From Gemmatimonadota bacterium (GTDB taxonomy: Bacteria > Gemmatimonadota > Gemmatimonadetes > Gemmatimonadales > GWC2-71-9), in contig JADJPD010000025.1 in the NCBI GenBank assembly GCA_016713435.1, positions 13,674-77,673 on the forward strand: DNA of 64,000 bases, given 5' to 3'. Below the pieces are notes generated by a model, which was not told where the DNA came from, made no database searches, and saw only the letters and a program-made list of their open reading frames with translations. A program made the position numbers and the translations under genes. Shown in pieces: positions 52,909 through 62,042 of this stretch. Position 1 is the first letter of the stretch; each line of letters opens with the position of its first letter.

Positions 52909-52981
52909 TGGAGCTGAGGGGGATCGAACCCCTGACCTCTGCAGTGCGATTGCAGCGCTCTCCCAGCTGAGCTACAGCCCC
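52909..52981 (-). tRNA. tRNA-Ala (anticodon CGC)
   Basis: A 73-base cloverleaf on the minus strand: acceptor GGGGCTG/CAGCTCC with the G3-U70 pair that identifies tRNA-Ala, D-arm TAGCTCAGCTGGGAGAGC, anticodon stem CTGCA/TGCAG with loop ATCGCAC (anticodon CGC), T-loop GGTTCGATCC. CCA is not encoded. It decodes GCG. Confidence 0.95.
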
Positions 52982-53078
52982 GAGGAAGGGCCGGTAAGCT
53001 AGCCGCGGGCCATGGGATAATCAACTCGAAGCCCCGGCTGGCGAAACCGCGGACCCGGCACTACGTATTACCCCTACA

Positions 53079-53423
53079 ATGTCAGATAAATCGCTTCCCC
53101 CAGCCCCGTTAGGGGAGTTCGAGCAGCTCGTGCTGCTGGCGGTCCTGCAGGCGGGCGCCTCGGCGTACGGCGCGGTGATCCAGCGGGAAATCGAGACCCG
53201 GACCGGGCGGGAGGCGGCGCTCGGGGCGGTCTACACCACGCTGCTCCGGCTGGAGGCCAAGGACCTGGTGGCCTCCCGGGTCGGGGAGCCGCTCCCCGAG
53301 CGCGGCGGCCGGCGACGCAAGTACTACCGGGTGCTGCCGGCCGGGATCCGGCACCTGGAGGCCTCCCTCGCCGCGCTGCGCCGGATGGCCGCCGGCCTTC
53401 CCTCTCCCCTGGAGCTTCCATGA
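53079..53423 (+). CDS. PadR family transcriptional regulator
   Basis: The product has 114 residues and starts at the ATG at 53079 with almost no leader. The PadR winged helix is FEQLVLLAVLQAGASAYGAVI, EAALGAVYTTLLRLEAKDLV and RRRKYYRVLPAG. It ends in a short helix. PadR proteins repress transporter genes. Here the stop overlaps the permease start (ATGA), so it is probably the regulator of that gene. Confidence 0.93.
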   Translation: MSDKSLPPAPLGEFEQLVLLAVLQAGASAYGAVIQREIETRTGREAALGAVYTTLLRLEAKDLVASRVGEPLPERGGRRRKYYRVLPAGIRHLEASLAALRRMAAGLPSPLELP

Positions 53424-56062
53424 CTCCTACCCCTCCCCGCCTGGCGGCGTGGCTGCTGCGCCGCCTGGTGCCCGCCGGCGAGCGTGAGTTCCTGCTGGGC
53501 GACCTGGAAGAAGGCTTCGATCGTCACGCGCGTGGGCAGGGCTCGGCAGCCGCGTGGCGCTGGTACTGGCGGCAGGCGCTCGGTGCGGCCCTGCGCAGCT
53601 GGACAATGCCCGACGAGGAGCGGCCGGTGGCCGGCGCCTCGCTGGCGGCGCTGGGGCGCGACCTGCGCGGGGGCCTGCGGGTGATCCGGCGCGCGCCGCT
53701 CTTCGCGACGCTCGTCATCCTCACCTTCGCCATCGGGCTGGGGGCCACGGCGGCGATCTTCAGCGTGCTCGATCCGGTGCTGCTCCGCGGCGTCCCGTAC
53801 CCCAACGGCTCCCGGCTGCTCCTGGTCAACGACCGCGGCGTGGACAATGAGCCCCAGAACATCGGCTGGCTCACCTTCCGGGACCTCACGGAGCAGAGCC
53901 GGACGCTCGAGGGGGCGGCGGCCGTCACCGGCTGGACGCCCATCCTCGGCGGCATCGCCGAGCCGGCACGGCTCTCCGGGCAGCGCGTGAGCCACCAGTT
54001 CTTCTCGGTCCTCGGTGTCCGGCCCGCGCTTGGGCGCGACTTCCTGCCCGAGGAGGATCACGCCGACCGGCGCAACAGCGTCGTGATCATCTCTCACGCG
54101 ATGTGGCAGCGACAGTTCGGGGGTGACAGCTCGGCCGTGGGCCGCACGCTGCGCCTCAGCGACCGCTCGGTCACCGTGATCGGCGTGCTGCCGCCCGGGT
54201 TCGAGAGCCTGCTGGCCCCGGGCGCGCAGGTGTGGGCCCCGCTGGGCTACGAGCCCGGCGATGACTGGGCCTGCCGCGAGTGCCGCCACCTGCGGGTGCT
54301 CGGCCTGCGCGCGACTGGGATCGGGCTCCCCGCCGTCCAGCGCGAGCTGGACGCGATCAGCGGCCGCCTCATGGCCGCCAATCCCGACAGCTACGCGCGG
54401 CCCGGCTTCTATCTCCAGCCGCTGGATCACTACCTCACGGCCGCGGTGGGACCCGTCCTTCTCGCCATCGCGGCGGCGGTGACGCTGCTGCTCCTCATTG
54501 CCTGCATCAACGTGGCCAACCTCTTCCTTGGCCGCGCGCTGGCCCGGGCGGGCGAGTACGCGGTCCGCGCCGCGCTCGGTGCCGGCTCCGGGACGCTGGT
54601 CCGCCAGGCGGTGGCCGAGGCCGTGGTGCTGGCGCTGGTGGGCGGGTTCCTCGGGGCCGGCCTCGCCGTGGCCGGCGTCGAGGCGCTGGTGCGCCTGGCC
54701 CCGGCCGGCGTGCCCCGGCTCGACCAGGTGCGGGTGAACGGCGTGGTGCTCCTCGTGACGTTCCTCGTGGCCACCCTCGTCGGCATCCTGGCGGGGCTCG
54801 CGCCCGCCACGGCCGCCGTGCGGGCCCGCGCGGCCACCGTGCTCCGGCACGGCAGCCGCACCATCGTGGGCGGGGTGAGCCGGCGGCTCCGCGCCAGCCT
54901 GGTGGTGGTGGCGGTGGCCGTGGCGCTGGTCCTCCTGGTGGGTACCGGGCTCCTGGTGCGGAGCCTCGACGGCCTCCTCACCGTGGACCCCGGCTTCCAG
55001 CCGGAGGGCCTGCTGAGCGTCGAGGTCCAGACGTACGGGGAGCGCTACAGCGAGGACGCCGCGGTGCATCGCTTCTTCGCCGAGGTGACGGAACGCGTGC
55101 GGACGCTGCCGGGCGTCGAGGCCGTGGCCGCCACGAGCCAGCTCCCGCTCTCGGGTGACTACGACACGTGGGGCCTGCGCATCAAGGGCCACGAGCGCAG
55201 CAACCCGGCGGAGGACCCGAGTGCGTTTCGCTTCGCCGTGACGCCCGGCTACCTGCAGGCCATGGGGATTCCCCTCCTTCGCGGCCGAGCCCTGCTCCCC
55301 GAGGACCGGGCGGGCAGCCCGCCGGTGGTGCTCATCAACGAGACGCTGGCGCAGACCGAGTTCGCCGGCGAGGACCCGATCGGGCAGCAGGTGCAGATCG
55401 GCTCGCTGGATTCGCCCTGGCGCACCGTCGTGGGCGTGGTCGGCGATGTGCGGCAGCAGAGCCTCGAGTCGCCCGGGGAGCGGCAGTTCTACATGCCGAC
55501 CACCCAGAACCCCTGGGCCGACACGCGCCTGGTGCTGGTGATCCGCGCGCGGGGCAACCTGGCGCGGCTGGTGGCGCCGGTGCGCGCCGCGGTGCGGGAG
55601 GTGGACCCGACGGTGCCGATCGCCACGGTGCGCAGCATGAGCGAGCACATCGCCCGGAACACCGCGTCGCGGGTGTTCGCGCTGGCGGTGTTCCGGGTGT
55701 TCGCGGCCGTGGCGCTGGTGCTTGCGGCGCTCGGGCTCTACGGGGTGCTCGCGGCCAGCGTCACGGAGCGCCGCCGCGAGCTCGGCATCCGCCACGCGCT
55801 CGGTGCGCCGCGGGAGGCGCTCCTCGGGCTGGTGGCGCGCTCCGCGCTCCGGCTCACCGGGCTGGGGCTCGTGCTCGGGCTGGGCACCGCGCTCGCGGGC
55901 GGGCACCTGCTCACGTCGCTGCTGTATGAGGTGAGCCCGACGGACCCGCGGACGTTCCTTGGGGTCGGGCTCGTGTTGCTCGCGGTGGCGGGGCTGGCAG
56001 CGGCGGTGCCGGCGTGGCGGGCGGTGCGGGTGGACCCGGTGGAGGCGCTCCGGGAGGAGTGA
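53420..56062 (+). CDS. ADOP-family MacB-like permease
   Basis: The product has 880 residues. An N-terminal prefix (RLAAWLLRRLVPAGEREFLL, with GDLEEGFDRHAR) is typical of acidobacterial duplicated orphan permeases. Two FtsX/MacB-type modules follow, each with a periplasmic MacB_PCD domain (LDPVLLRGVPYP in the first, LLSVEVQTYG in the second) and transmembrane helices (first set at about 95-115 and 350-480, second set at about 745-870). NRINNE-type end is VPAWRAVRVDPVEALREE. No ATPase subunit is nearby, hence orphan. It is coupled to PadR. Confidence 0.92.
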   Translation: MTPTPPRLAAWLLRRLVPAGEREFLLGDLEEGFDRHARGQGSAAAWRWYWRQALGAALRSWTMPDEERPVAGASLAALGRDLRGGLRVIRRAPLFATLVILTFAIGLGATAAIFSVLDPVLLRGVPYPNGSRLLLVNDRGVDNEPQNIGWLTFRDLTEQSRTLEGAAAVTGWTPILGGIAEPARLSGQRVSHQFFSVLGVRPALGRDFLPEEDHADRRNSVVIISHAMWQRQFGGDSSAVGRTLRLSDRSVTVIGVLPPGFESLLAPGAQVWAPLGYEPGDDWACRECRHLRVLGLRATGIGLPAVQRELDAISGRLMAANPDSYARPGFYLQPLDHYLTAAVGPVLLAIAAAVTLLLLIACINVANLFLGRALARAGEYAVRAALGAGSGTLVRQAVAEAVVLALVGGFLGAGLAVAGVEALVRLAPAGVPRLDQVRVNGVVLLVTFLVATLVGILAGLAPATAAVRARAATVLRHGSRTIVGGVSRRLRASLVVVAVAVALVLLVGTGLLVRSLDGLLTVDPGFQPEGLLSVEVQTYGERYSEDAAVHRFFAEVTERVRTLPGVEAVAATSQLPLSGDYDTWGLRIKGHERSNPAEDPSAFRFAVTPGYLQAMGIPLLRGRALLPEDRAGSPPVVLINETLAQTEFAGEDPIGQQVQIGSLDSPWRTVVGVVGDVRQQSLESPGERQFYMPTTQNPWADTRLVLVIRARGNLARLVAPVRAAVREVDPTVPIATVRSMSEHIARNTASRVFALAVFRVFAAVALVLAALGLYGVLAASVTERRRELGIRHALGAPREALLGLVARSALRLTGLGLVLGLGTALAGGHLLTSLLYEVSPTDPRTFLGVGLVLLAVAGLAAAVPAWRAVRVDPVEALREE

Positions 56063-56074
56063 CGCCGCCGGCGG

Positions 56075-56518
56075 TCAGTCGGGCAGCACCACGCCGTCGA
56101 GTTCGTGCAGCACCCCGTTGGTGGCGAGGATATCCGGGGTGAGCAGGGGGATGCCGGAGACATGGACCTCACCGTCGCCCAGGGAGAGGTGGAGGTGGGC
56201 ACCGGTCAGGCTCGGCAGGCGGGTGAACGGGACCAGGTCCGCCTCCCGGTACCGCCCGGTGACGATGTGGCCGGCGAGGAGCTGCTCCAGGCGAGCCGGG
56301 TCGTGGACGAGCGCCTGCATGGCGGGCGAACTGGCTTCGAGGCGCTCGAGGGCCCGGTCGCTCGGGGCAAAGACGGTCATGGGCTCGGCGCCGCCGACGA
56401 TGCGGTCGAGGCCGGCACGCTCGAGCAGTTCGACGAAACGGGAAAAGCGCCCGAGGGCGCGGACGGTGTCGAGCAGGGTGTACTCCGCCGCACGGCGGCG
56501 CGGGGCAATGGCGGTCAT
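56075..56518 (-). CDS. Fasciclin domain protein
   Basis: The product has 147 residues from the ATG at 56518. The fasciclin (FAS1) motifs are YTLLDTVRALGRFSRFVELLERAGL, PMTVFAPSDRALERL, LLAGHIVTGRYREAD and ILATNGVLHELDGVVLP (given in part). No signal peptide is found, which is odd for FAS1 proteins, most of which are secreted; the true start could be further upstream. It is convergent with the permease, with a gap of 12 bases. Confidence 0.85.
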   Translation of the reverse strand: MTAIAPRRRAAEYTLLDTVRALGRFSRFVELLERAGLDRIVGGAEPMTVFAPSDRALERLEASSPAMQALVHDPARLEQLLAGHIVTGRYREADLVPFTRLPSLTGAHLHLSLGDGEVHVSGIPLLTPDILATNGVLHELDGVVLPD

Positions 56519-56716
56519 GGCGTGCCTCACTCGGGCCTCCGGGGCCCGGTTCGAGGGAGCGGCCCGGCGGGAGCCTCCCGCGGGGCATGGTGCCTGCGTG
56601 TCACACGGCGCCCCGAATGAGCGGGGTGGGACTGACGCCCCACCCCGCCCCCCCATTCAGGACTGCAGACTGCGGATCGTGTGGTAGGACCTGCGAGGAA
56701 CTGCACCTGCGACGGA

Positions 56717-57406
56717 CTAGTTCTTGTCCGCCAGGAGGAGCGCCGAGAGCGGCGCCCCGCCACCCGTGGACTCCACGGCGATGCCGGTACGGATCTGCCC
56801 CGCGACGAGGTCGAGGGTGCCGGTGTCGATGGCGACGGTCTTGGTGCCGGCCGGCGTGATCCGCACGCGGTACTGGCCCGCGGGGGCTTCGATATAGCTG
56901 CTCACCCCCTTGAAGGGGATGTTGGTCAGGTCCGGCGTCAGCGCGTCGATCGCGGCGCCGGGCGCGGTGATGTAGATGTCCACGAGGCCGACGTTCGGGG
57001 CGCCGTGCACCAGCCGGAGCTTGAAGTTGCCCGCGGCGGGGGCGCTGTTGTCGTCGGTGAGGACCAGCGGCTCGATGCTCGCGAGCACGTTGGTGGCGAT
57101 CACCGTGTGGACATCGCCGTCCTGCTTGACCAGGTCGGCATCAATGACGGTGGCGCCGCCGCCCGCGGCCCGCACCTGGACGTTCCGGGTGCCGGCCTTC
57201 ACCTCGAGATACGGCGAGGCGGCCTGGTAGGCCACGTTGGTCAGGACCGGCTGGCCATCCACGAACACATCGACCGCCGGGGCATCGGGCGACCCGTGCA
57301 CCACGCGGATGCTGGCGGTGGCGGCGGGGGCGTTGCTGTCGCTATCGCAGGCGGCCAGCACGGCCACGAGGCCGACCAGCGCGAATCGGGAGAAGGCAGA
57401 CTTCAT
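56717..57406 (-). CDS. DUF4397 domain lipoprotein
   Basis: The product has 229 residues from the ATG at 57406. The lipobox is VLAACDSD at the end of a signal peptide (SRFALVGLVAVLAAC). Two DUF4397 repeats follow: ASIRVVHGSPDAPAVDVFVDG and FKLRLVHGAPNVGLVDIYIT. DUF4397 proteins are extracytoplasmic, anti-sigma-like or adhesion domains with a conserved VVHGSPDAP core. It is divergent from the B12-binding regulator, sharing the intergenic operator at 57503-57535. Confidence 0.9.
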   Translation of the reverse strand: MKSAFSRFALVGLVAVLAACDSDSNAPAATASIRVVHGSPDAPAVDVFVDGQPVLTNVAYQAASPYLEVKAGTRNVQVRAAGGGATVIDADLVKQDGDVHTVIATNVLASIEPLVLTDDNSAPAAGNFKLRLVHGAPNVGLVDIYITAPGAAIDALTPDLTNIPFKGVSSYIEAPAGQYRVRITPAGTKTVAIDTGTLDLVAGQIRTGIAVESTGGGAPLSALLLADKN

Positions 57407-57502
57407 GTCCGGCTCCGAAGGTTGGACGTTGGCGTATGAATGCTTGAACTGCACGCGCACCGTCCAATTCGCGTCGAACAATCTCTTGGATGCACTGGCA
57501 TC

Positions 57503-57558
57503 TGTCAAGGCAATGACGAACTATCATTGTTGACAATAGCTAGACGTCGCCGTACTTT
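57503..57558. promoter_or_regulatory. Divergent promoter with dyad operator
   Basis: TGTCAA-GG-CAATGA (57503-57516) is mirrored by TCATTG-TTGACA (57524-57535), a dyad whose two ends are TTGACA hexamers facing opposite ways. On the plus strand TTGACA (57530-57535) is 17 bases from TACTTT (57553-57558), giving a start close to the ATG at 57567, so the regulator mRNA is nearly leaderless. On the minus strand TTGACA (57508-57503) could serve the DUF4397 gene. Confidence 0.65.
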
Positions 57559-57566
57559 GTCTAACC

Positions 57567-58529
57567 ATGCGACAATCCGATCGTACCGTCGCTCAGCACC
57601 CGGTCCGGCTCGTCGCCGAGCGGACGGGGCTCTCGCCGCACGTGCTCCGGGTCTGGGAGCGGCGCTATCAGGTGGTGGCGCCGGAGCGGTCGGCGGGGGG
57701 CCAGCGGCTCTATTCCGATGCCGACATCGAGCGGCTGCGGCTGCTCGGGCTGGCCACGCAGGCGGGGCGGAACATCAGCCAGCTGGTGGCGCTCCCGAAC
57801 GAGCAGCTGCTGGACCTGCTCCGGGCGGACGAGGACGCCGAGCGGCGGGCGCGGCCGGGCGGGACGCCGGTGGGGAGCGGGGTGATGGCGGAGGAGGGGG
57901 ACGCGGCGGTGGCGCGCCTCATGGAGGCGGTGGAGGCGCTCGACGGTCCCGCGCTCGCGGGCGGCTTGCGTCAGGCGGTGGCAACATTCGGGATGCACGG
58001 GGCGATCGATGCGGTGATCCACCCGCTGCTGGTGGAGATCGGCGAGCGCTGGCACGACGGCGACCTGACGCCGCCGCACGAGCACTTCGCGACGGCCACG
58101 GTGCGGCGGGTGCTCGACGGGCTGGTGCACGAACTCGGCGCCGGCACCGGCACGCGCCCGCGGATCCTGGTGGCGACGCCCGCCGGCCAGCGCCACGAAC
58201 TCGGCGCGCTCCTCGTGGCGGCCACCGCGGCCGCGCTCGGGTGGCGGGTCACCTATCTCGGCGCCGACCTCCCGGTGAGCGACATCGCCGCCGCGGCGGA
58301 GACCGCGGGGGCACAGGTGGTGGCGCTGTCGGTAGTGTATCCCACCGACGATCCGCTGCTCGCCGCCGACCTCCACCGGCTGGGGATGCGGCTCCAGGGA
58401 AGCCGGACGCTCCTCCTCGGGGGCAGCGGGGCGCCGGCCTACCTCGCGTCGCTCCCCGCCTCCACCGGCGTCATCAGCGGCGACCTCGCCACGCTGCGGG
58501 CGACGCTGCAGCGGCTCGGAGGGCGGTAA
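57567..58529 (+). CDS. MerR regulator with B12-binding domain (CarH/LitR type)
   Basis: The product has 320 residues. The MerR helix-turn-helix is RLVAERTGLSPHVLRVWERRY with GGQRLYSDADIERL. The C-terminal part is a cobalamin-binding light sensor fold: the helical bundle has RWHDGDLTPPHEHFAT, a W-x9-EH motif as in CarH, and the Rossmann part has TPAGQRHELGALLVAATAAALG, where the base-off His is kept although the preceding acidic residue is Gln. Such proteins bind adenosylcobalamin, tetramerise on DNA in the dark and release it in light. Two photolyase genes downstream fit a light-response role. It probably autoregulates through the dyad at 57503. Confidence 0.9.
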   Translation: MRQSDRTVAQHPVRLVAERTGLSPHVLRVWERRYQVVAPERSAGGQRLYSDADIERLRLLGLATQAGRNISQLVALPNEQLLDLLRADEDAERRARPGGTPVGSGVMAEEGDAAVARLMEAVEALDGPALAGGLRQAVATFGMHGAIDAVIHPLLVEIGERWHDGDLTPPHEHFATATVRRVLDGLVHELGAGTGTRPRILVATPAGQRHELGALLVAATAAALGWRVTYLGADLPVSDIAAAAETAGAQVVALSVVYPTDDPLLAADLHRLGMRLQGSRTLLLGGSGAPAYLASLPASTGVISGDLATLRATLQRLGGR

Positions 58530-58560
58530 CCAGCGCTTGCGACCGCCGATGATCCGCATG

Positions 58561-58690
58561 GTAGGGGCCGGCCATGGCCGGCCCTCCTCCCCCGAACACC
58601 CTCACCCCGTGCTGTCTGTAAGTGCTTCGATCTTCTCCGTCACGCTGCTCCGGGTGTGTTTGAGGAGGGCCGGCTGTAGCCGGTCCCTAC
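58561..58690. mobile_element. 130-bp MITE-like inverted-repeat element
   Basis: Terminal inverted repeats of 29 bases (58561-58589 and 58662-58690; 25 of 29 match) start GTAGGG and end CCTCCTC, and each contains its own small hairpin. Immediately outside lie GATCCGCATG (58551-58560) and GATCCGAACG (58691-58700), an imperfect 10-base direct repeat like a target duplication. The centre is unique sequence. The right end stops 10 bases before the photolyase ATG. No transposase is encoded. Confidence 0.75.
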
Positions 58691-58700
58691 GATCCGAACG

Positions 58701-60299
58701 ATGAATCCCGGCGCCAAGCCTACTTGGTTCATCGGTCCCTGGGAGCTCTCGGCGGCGACGGCTGTACTGCCGCCGTCACCGGCGGCGGGGCGGGTGCTCC
58801 TGGTGGAGAGCACCGGGAAGGGATCGGCGCTGCCGTACCACCGGTGGAAGCTGGTGCTGGTGCTGTCGGCACTACGGCACTTCGCCGAGGAGCTGCGGGC
58901 GCAGGGGTTCGAGGTGGACCACCGGGTGGCGCCGAGTTATGCGGAGGGGATCCGGGCGCACCTGGCCGAGCGCGGGCCGGCGGAGGTGATCGTGCAGGCG
59001 CCGGCGGAGTGGGGGATCGCGCAGTCGATCGGGACGCTGGCCGTGGAGCTGGCGGGACGGGTGCGGGTGGAGGGGGACCGGCGGTTCCTCACCAGCCGGG
59101 AGGCGTTTGCGCAGTGGGCCGAGGGACGCAAGCTCCTGCGGATGGAAGACTTCTACCGCTGGCAGCGGCGGCGGCTGGGGTTCCTGGTGGATGGCCGAGG
59201 GGAGCCGCTCGGGGGGCAGTGGAACCTGGACCGCGAGAACCGCCAGGGGGCCAAGGCGCTGCGGAAGCGCGGGGTGCCGGCGGCACCCACCCGATGCCCG
59301 CCGGATGCCATCACGCAGCGGGTGATGCGGATGGTGGGGGGCGCGCGGGCGACGCCGGCGGGCGGGATGTCGTTCGCGGCGCACTGGGGATCGGTGGACG
59401 GCTTCGACCTGCCGGTGACGCGGGCGGAGGCCCTCGCGGCGCTGGAGGAGTTCCTGGCGTGCCGCTTCGCCGACTTCGGGCCGTACGAGGACGCGATGCT
59501 CCGGGGGGAGGTATACCTCTACCACTCGCGCCTGTCGGCCGCGATGAACGTGGGGCTGCTGCACCCGCGGGAGATCGTGGAGCGGGCCATCGCGCGGTAC
59601 GAGCAGGGGGGCGTGTCGCTGGCCTCGTGCGAGGGATTCGTGCGGCAGGTGATCGGGTGGCGGGAGTACGTCAACGGCATCTACTGGCTCACGATGCCCG
59701 GTTATCGCGCGCACAACTACTTCGGCTTCAGCCGTCCCCTGCCCCAGCTGTTCTGGGAGCCGGACCGCACCGACCTGGCGTGCGTGCGCGACTCCGTCGC
59801 GATGGTCCGCGACACGGCCTATGCGCACCACATCCACCGCCTGATGGTGCTCAGCAACTTCGCGACGCTGGCCGGGGTGCACCCGCTCCGGCTCAGCGAG
59901 TGGTTCTGGGCGGGCTTCGCCGACGCGATGGAGTGGGTGGAGCTGCCGAACGTGGTGGGGATGGCCACCTTCGGCGATGGCGGGCTGCTGGCCAGCAAGC
60001 CGTACGTGTCGAGCGCGGCCTACATCAACCGGATGAGCGACTACTGCGGTGGGTGCCGCTACGACCCGAAGCAGCGCACCGGGCCGGATGCGTGCCCGTT
60101 CAACTACCTCTACTGGAGCTTCCTCGACGACATCCGGCAGCGGAAGCACGACGTGGGGCAGCGGATGGCGCTGGTGCTCAAGGGGCTGGAGAGGATCAGC
60201 GCGGCGGAGCTGGCGGCGATGCGGGAGGCGCGGGCGCGGTTCGTGGAATCGCTGGCGCCGGACACGACGGGGTGGACATTCCACCATGACCAGGGCTGA
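58701..60299 (+). CDS. Iron-sulfur bacterial photolyase/cryptochrome (FeS-BCP, (6-4)-type)
   Basis: The product has 532 residues. It belongs to the FeS-BCP branch: WFIGPWELSAA at the N-terminus, EGFVRQVIGWREYVNGIYW in the FAD domain, and cysteines in LASCEGF, SDYCGGCRYDP and GPDACPFN that give the four [4Fe-4S] ligands. The C-terminal helical domain (AYAHHIHRLMVLSNFATLAG) holds the FAD. It should repair (6-4) photoproducts or act as a blue-light receptor. The start codon follows an inverted-repeat element by only 10 bases and has no visible ribosome site. Confidence 0.92.
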   Translation: MNPGAKPTWFIGPWELSAATAVLPPSPAAGRVLLVESTGKGSALPYHRWKLVLVLSALRHFAEELRAQGFEVDHRVAPSYAEGIRAHLAERGPAEVIVQAPAEWGIAQSIGTLAVELAGRVRVEGDRRFLTSREAFAQWAEGRKLLRMEDFYRWQRRRLGFLVDGRGEPLGGQWNLDRENRQGAKALRKRGVPAAPTRCPPDAITQRVMRMVGGARATPAGGMSFAAHWGSVDGFDLPVTRAEALAALEEFLACRFADFGPYEDAMLRGEVYLYHSRLSAAMNVGLLHPREIVERAIARYEQGGVSLASCEGFVRQVIGWREYVNGIYWLTMPGYRAHNYFGFSRPLPQLFWEPDRTDLACVRDSVAMVRDTAYAHHIHRLMVLSNFATLAGVHPLRLSEWFWAGFADAMEWVELPNVVGMATFGDGGLLASKPYVSSAAYINRMSDYCGGCRYDPKQRTGPDACPFNYLYWSFLDDIRQRKHDVGQRMALVLKGLERISAAELAAMREARARFVESLAPDTTGWTFHHDQG

Positions 60300-60313
60300 G
60301 GGAGGAGGGCGGC

Positions 60314-61751
60314 ATGACGCTCGTGGATCCCAGCCGGCTGCACGTCCCGCCCGTGGCGCACCCGCGGCCGGGCGGCGAGTTCGTGCTGTACTGGCTGCAG
60401 GCCACCTTCCGGGCGCACGACAACTTCGCCCTCAACTTCGCGATCGAGCAGGCCGACGCGCTAAGCGTGCCGGTGCTGGTGTATCACGGCCTGCGGCACG
60501 ACTACCCGTGGGCCAGTGCCCGCCTCCACACCTGGATCCTCGAGTCGGTGGTGGACCTCAGGCGCGACTTCGCGGCCAAGGGCATCCAGTACGCCTTCTG
60601 GCTCGACCGCTCGCGCGGGGCGTGGACCGACTGGCCTGCGGGCCGCCGCGGCAGCGACGCGGCGGGCCAGGACGCCGCGGCCGACTGGTCCCCGCTGGTG
60701 CACCTGGCGGACCGGGCCGCCCTGGTGGTGACGGACTACACGCCGACGTTCATCCACCCGCGCCAGCTGCGCGGGCTCCGGAAGCGGACCGCCACGCCGG
60801 TGATCGCCGTGGACTCGGCCACCGTGGTGCCGATGGCCGCGCACGCCAAGGAGCACAGCACCGCGCGCGGCTTCCGCACGGCGCTGCTGGAGCCGCTGGC
60901 GCACCACCTGTGGCCGGTGCCCAACCCCCTGCCGCGGGTGCGCCGGCCGGTGGACGTGGGGTTCGAGGACGACGCGCCGGCGGTGACACCCGCCACGATT
61001 GCCTCACTGGTGGCCGGCTGTGACGTGGACCAGGCGGTGGCGGCGTCGCCGATGTTCCGGGGCGGCACGGCGGCGGGGCGGGCGCGGCTGCACGAGTTCG
61101 TGGCCAGGGGACTGGCGCGCTACGCCGATGACCGGAACGACCCCAACAACCTCGAGGCGGTGAGCCGGCTCTCCCCGTGGCTCCATTTCGGCAACGTTTC
61201 CATCCACGAGGTGCTGCTCACCGCGCGCGCCGCCGGCCCGGCCGCCGCCTACGCCAAGTTCGAGGACGAGGCGGTCACCTGGCGGGAGCTGGCCCACAAC
61301 TTCTGCCACTGGAACCCGAAGCACCGGACGGTGGCGGGCATCCCGGCGTGGGCGCGGGAGCAGCTGGCCAGCCATGAGGCCGACCCGCGGCCGGCGCACT
61401 ACACGCTGGCGCAGCTGGAGCGCGGAGACGGCCGACCCGCTCTGGAACGCGATGCAGCGCTCCTACCTGCGGGACGGGTGGATGCACAACTACGTGCGGA
61501 TGCTGTGGGGGAAGGCGGTCCTCATGTGGACGCGGGACGCGGCCGAGTGCCTGGCATTCCTGGAGCACCTCAACAACAAGTACAGCCTGGACGGGCGGGA
61601 CCCGAACAGCTACGGCGGGATCATGTGGACGTTCGGGAAGTTCGACCGGCCGTTCTACCGGCGCCCCATCTACGGGACGGTGCGCTACCAGTCGCTCAGG
61701 GCGGCGGCGGACAAGTTCGACGTGCCGGGGTACATCCGGCGGTATTCCTGA
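60314..61751 (+). CDS. phr: Class II CPD photolyase, one frameshift
   Basis: GGAGGAGG lies 6 bases before the ATG at 60314, 15 bases after the FeS-BCP stop, so the two are one operon. Class II features: FVLYWLQATFRAHDNFALNF, HTWILESVVDLRRDFAAKGI, LSPWLHFGNVSIHEV and WRELAHNFCHWNPKH. Near 61421-61425 an indel breaks the frame after YTLAQLER; correction gives ETADPLWNAMQRSYLRDGWM, HNYVRMLWGKAVLMW and YSLDGRDPNSYGGIMW, ending at 61751. The intact enzyme would have about 478 residues and use FAD to repair cyclobutane dimers. Read literally, it continues to 61798 with an unrelated tail. Confidence 0.85.
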
Positions 61752-61791
61752 CGCTCAAGCGTCGCTGGGGGCGTGGCCCGGGCCGGCTGGC

Positions 61792-62028
61792 GGTGTGACT
61801 CAACGCAGAGGCGCAGAGGGCCGCAGAGGATCTGCACGGGCATGGAGGGCTCACCACAGGGTGGGCCCTCTGTGCTTGTGGTGGGCGCGTGTTCGGGTCC
61901 AGCGATGATCCCCACTGGTTGAGGAGCCCCACCAAAGAGCAAGCGAGCCCGGGAATGGCAACCCGCCATCGCAGGCTCGATTTCTCTGCGTCCTCTGCGC
62001 TCTCCGCGCCTCTGCGTTGAGTGACACC
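61792..62028. mobile_element. 237-bp MITE-like element
   Basis: Inverted repeats of about 36 bases, with CTCAACGCAGAGGCGC the best-kept core, lie at 61792-61830 and 61990-62028 (about 80% identical). The inner 160 bases are unrelated. It fills the space between the convergent photolyase and RNase Z genes. Repeats rich in ACGCAGAGG are common in many bacterial genomes. It encodes nothing. Confidence 0.65.
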
Positions 62029-62042
62029 CCAGCGGGCCCCAC

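Noticed and set aside
53324..55906. Minus-strand open frame opposite the ADOP permease
   Set aside because: Same compositional effect; the permease on the plus strand has clear FtsX/MacB modules.
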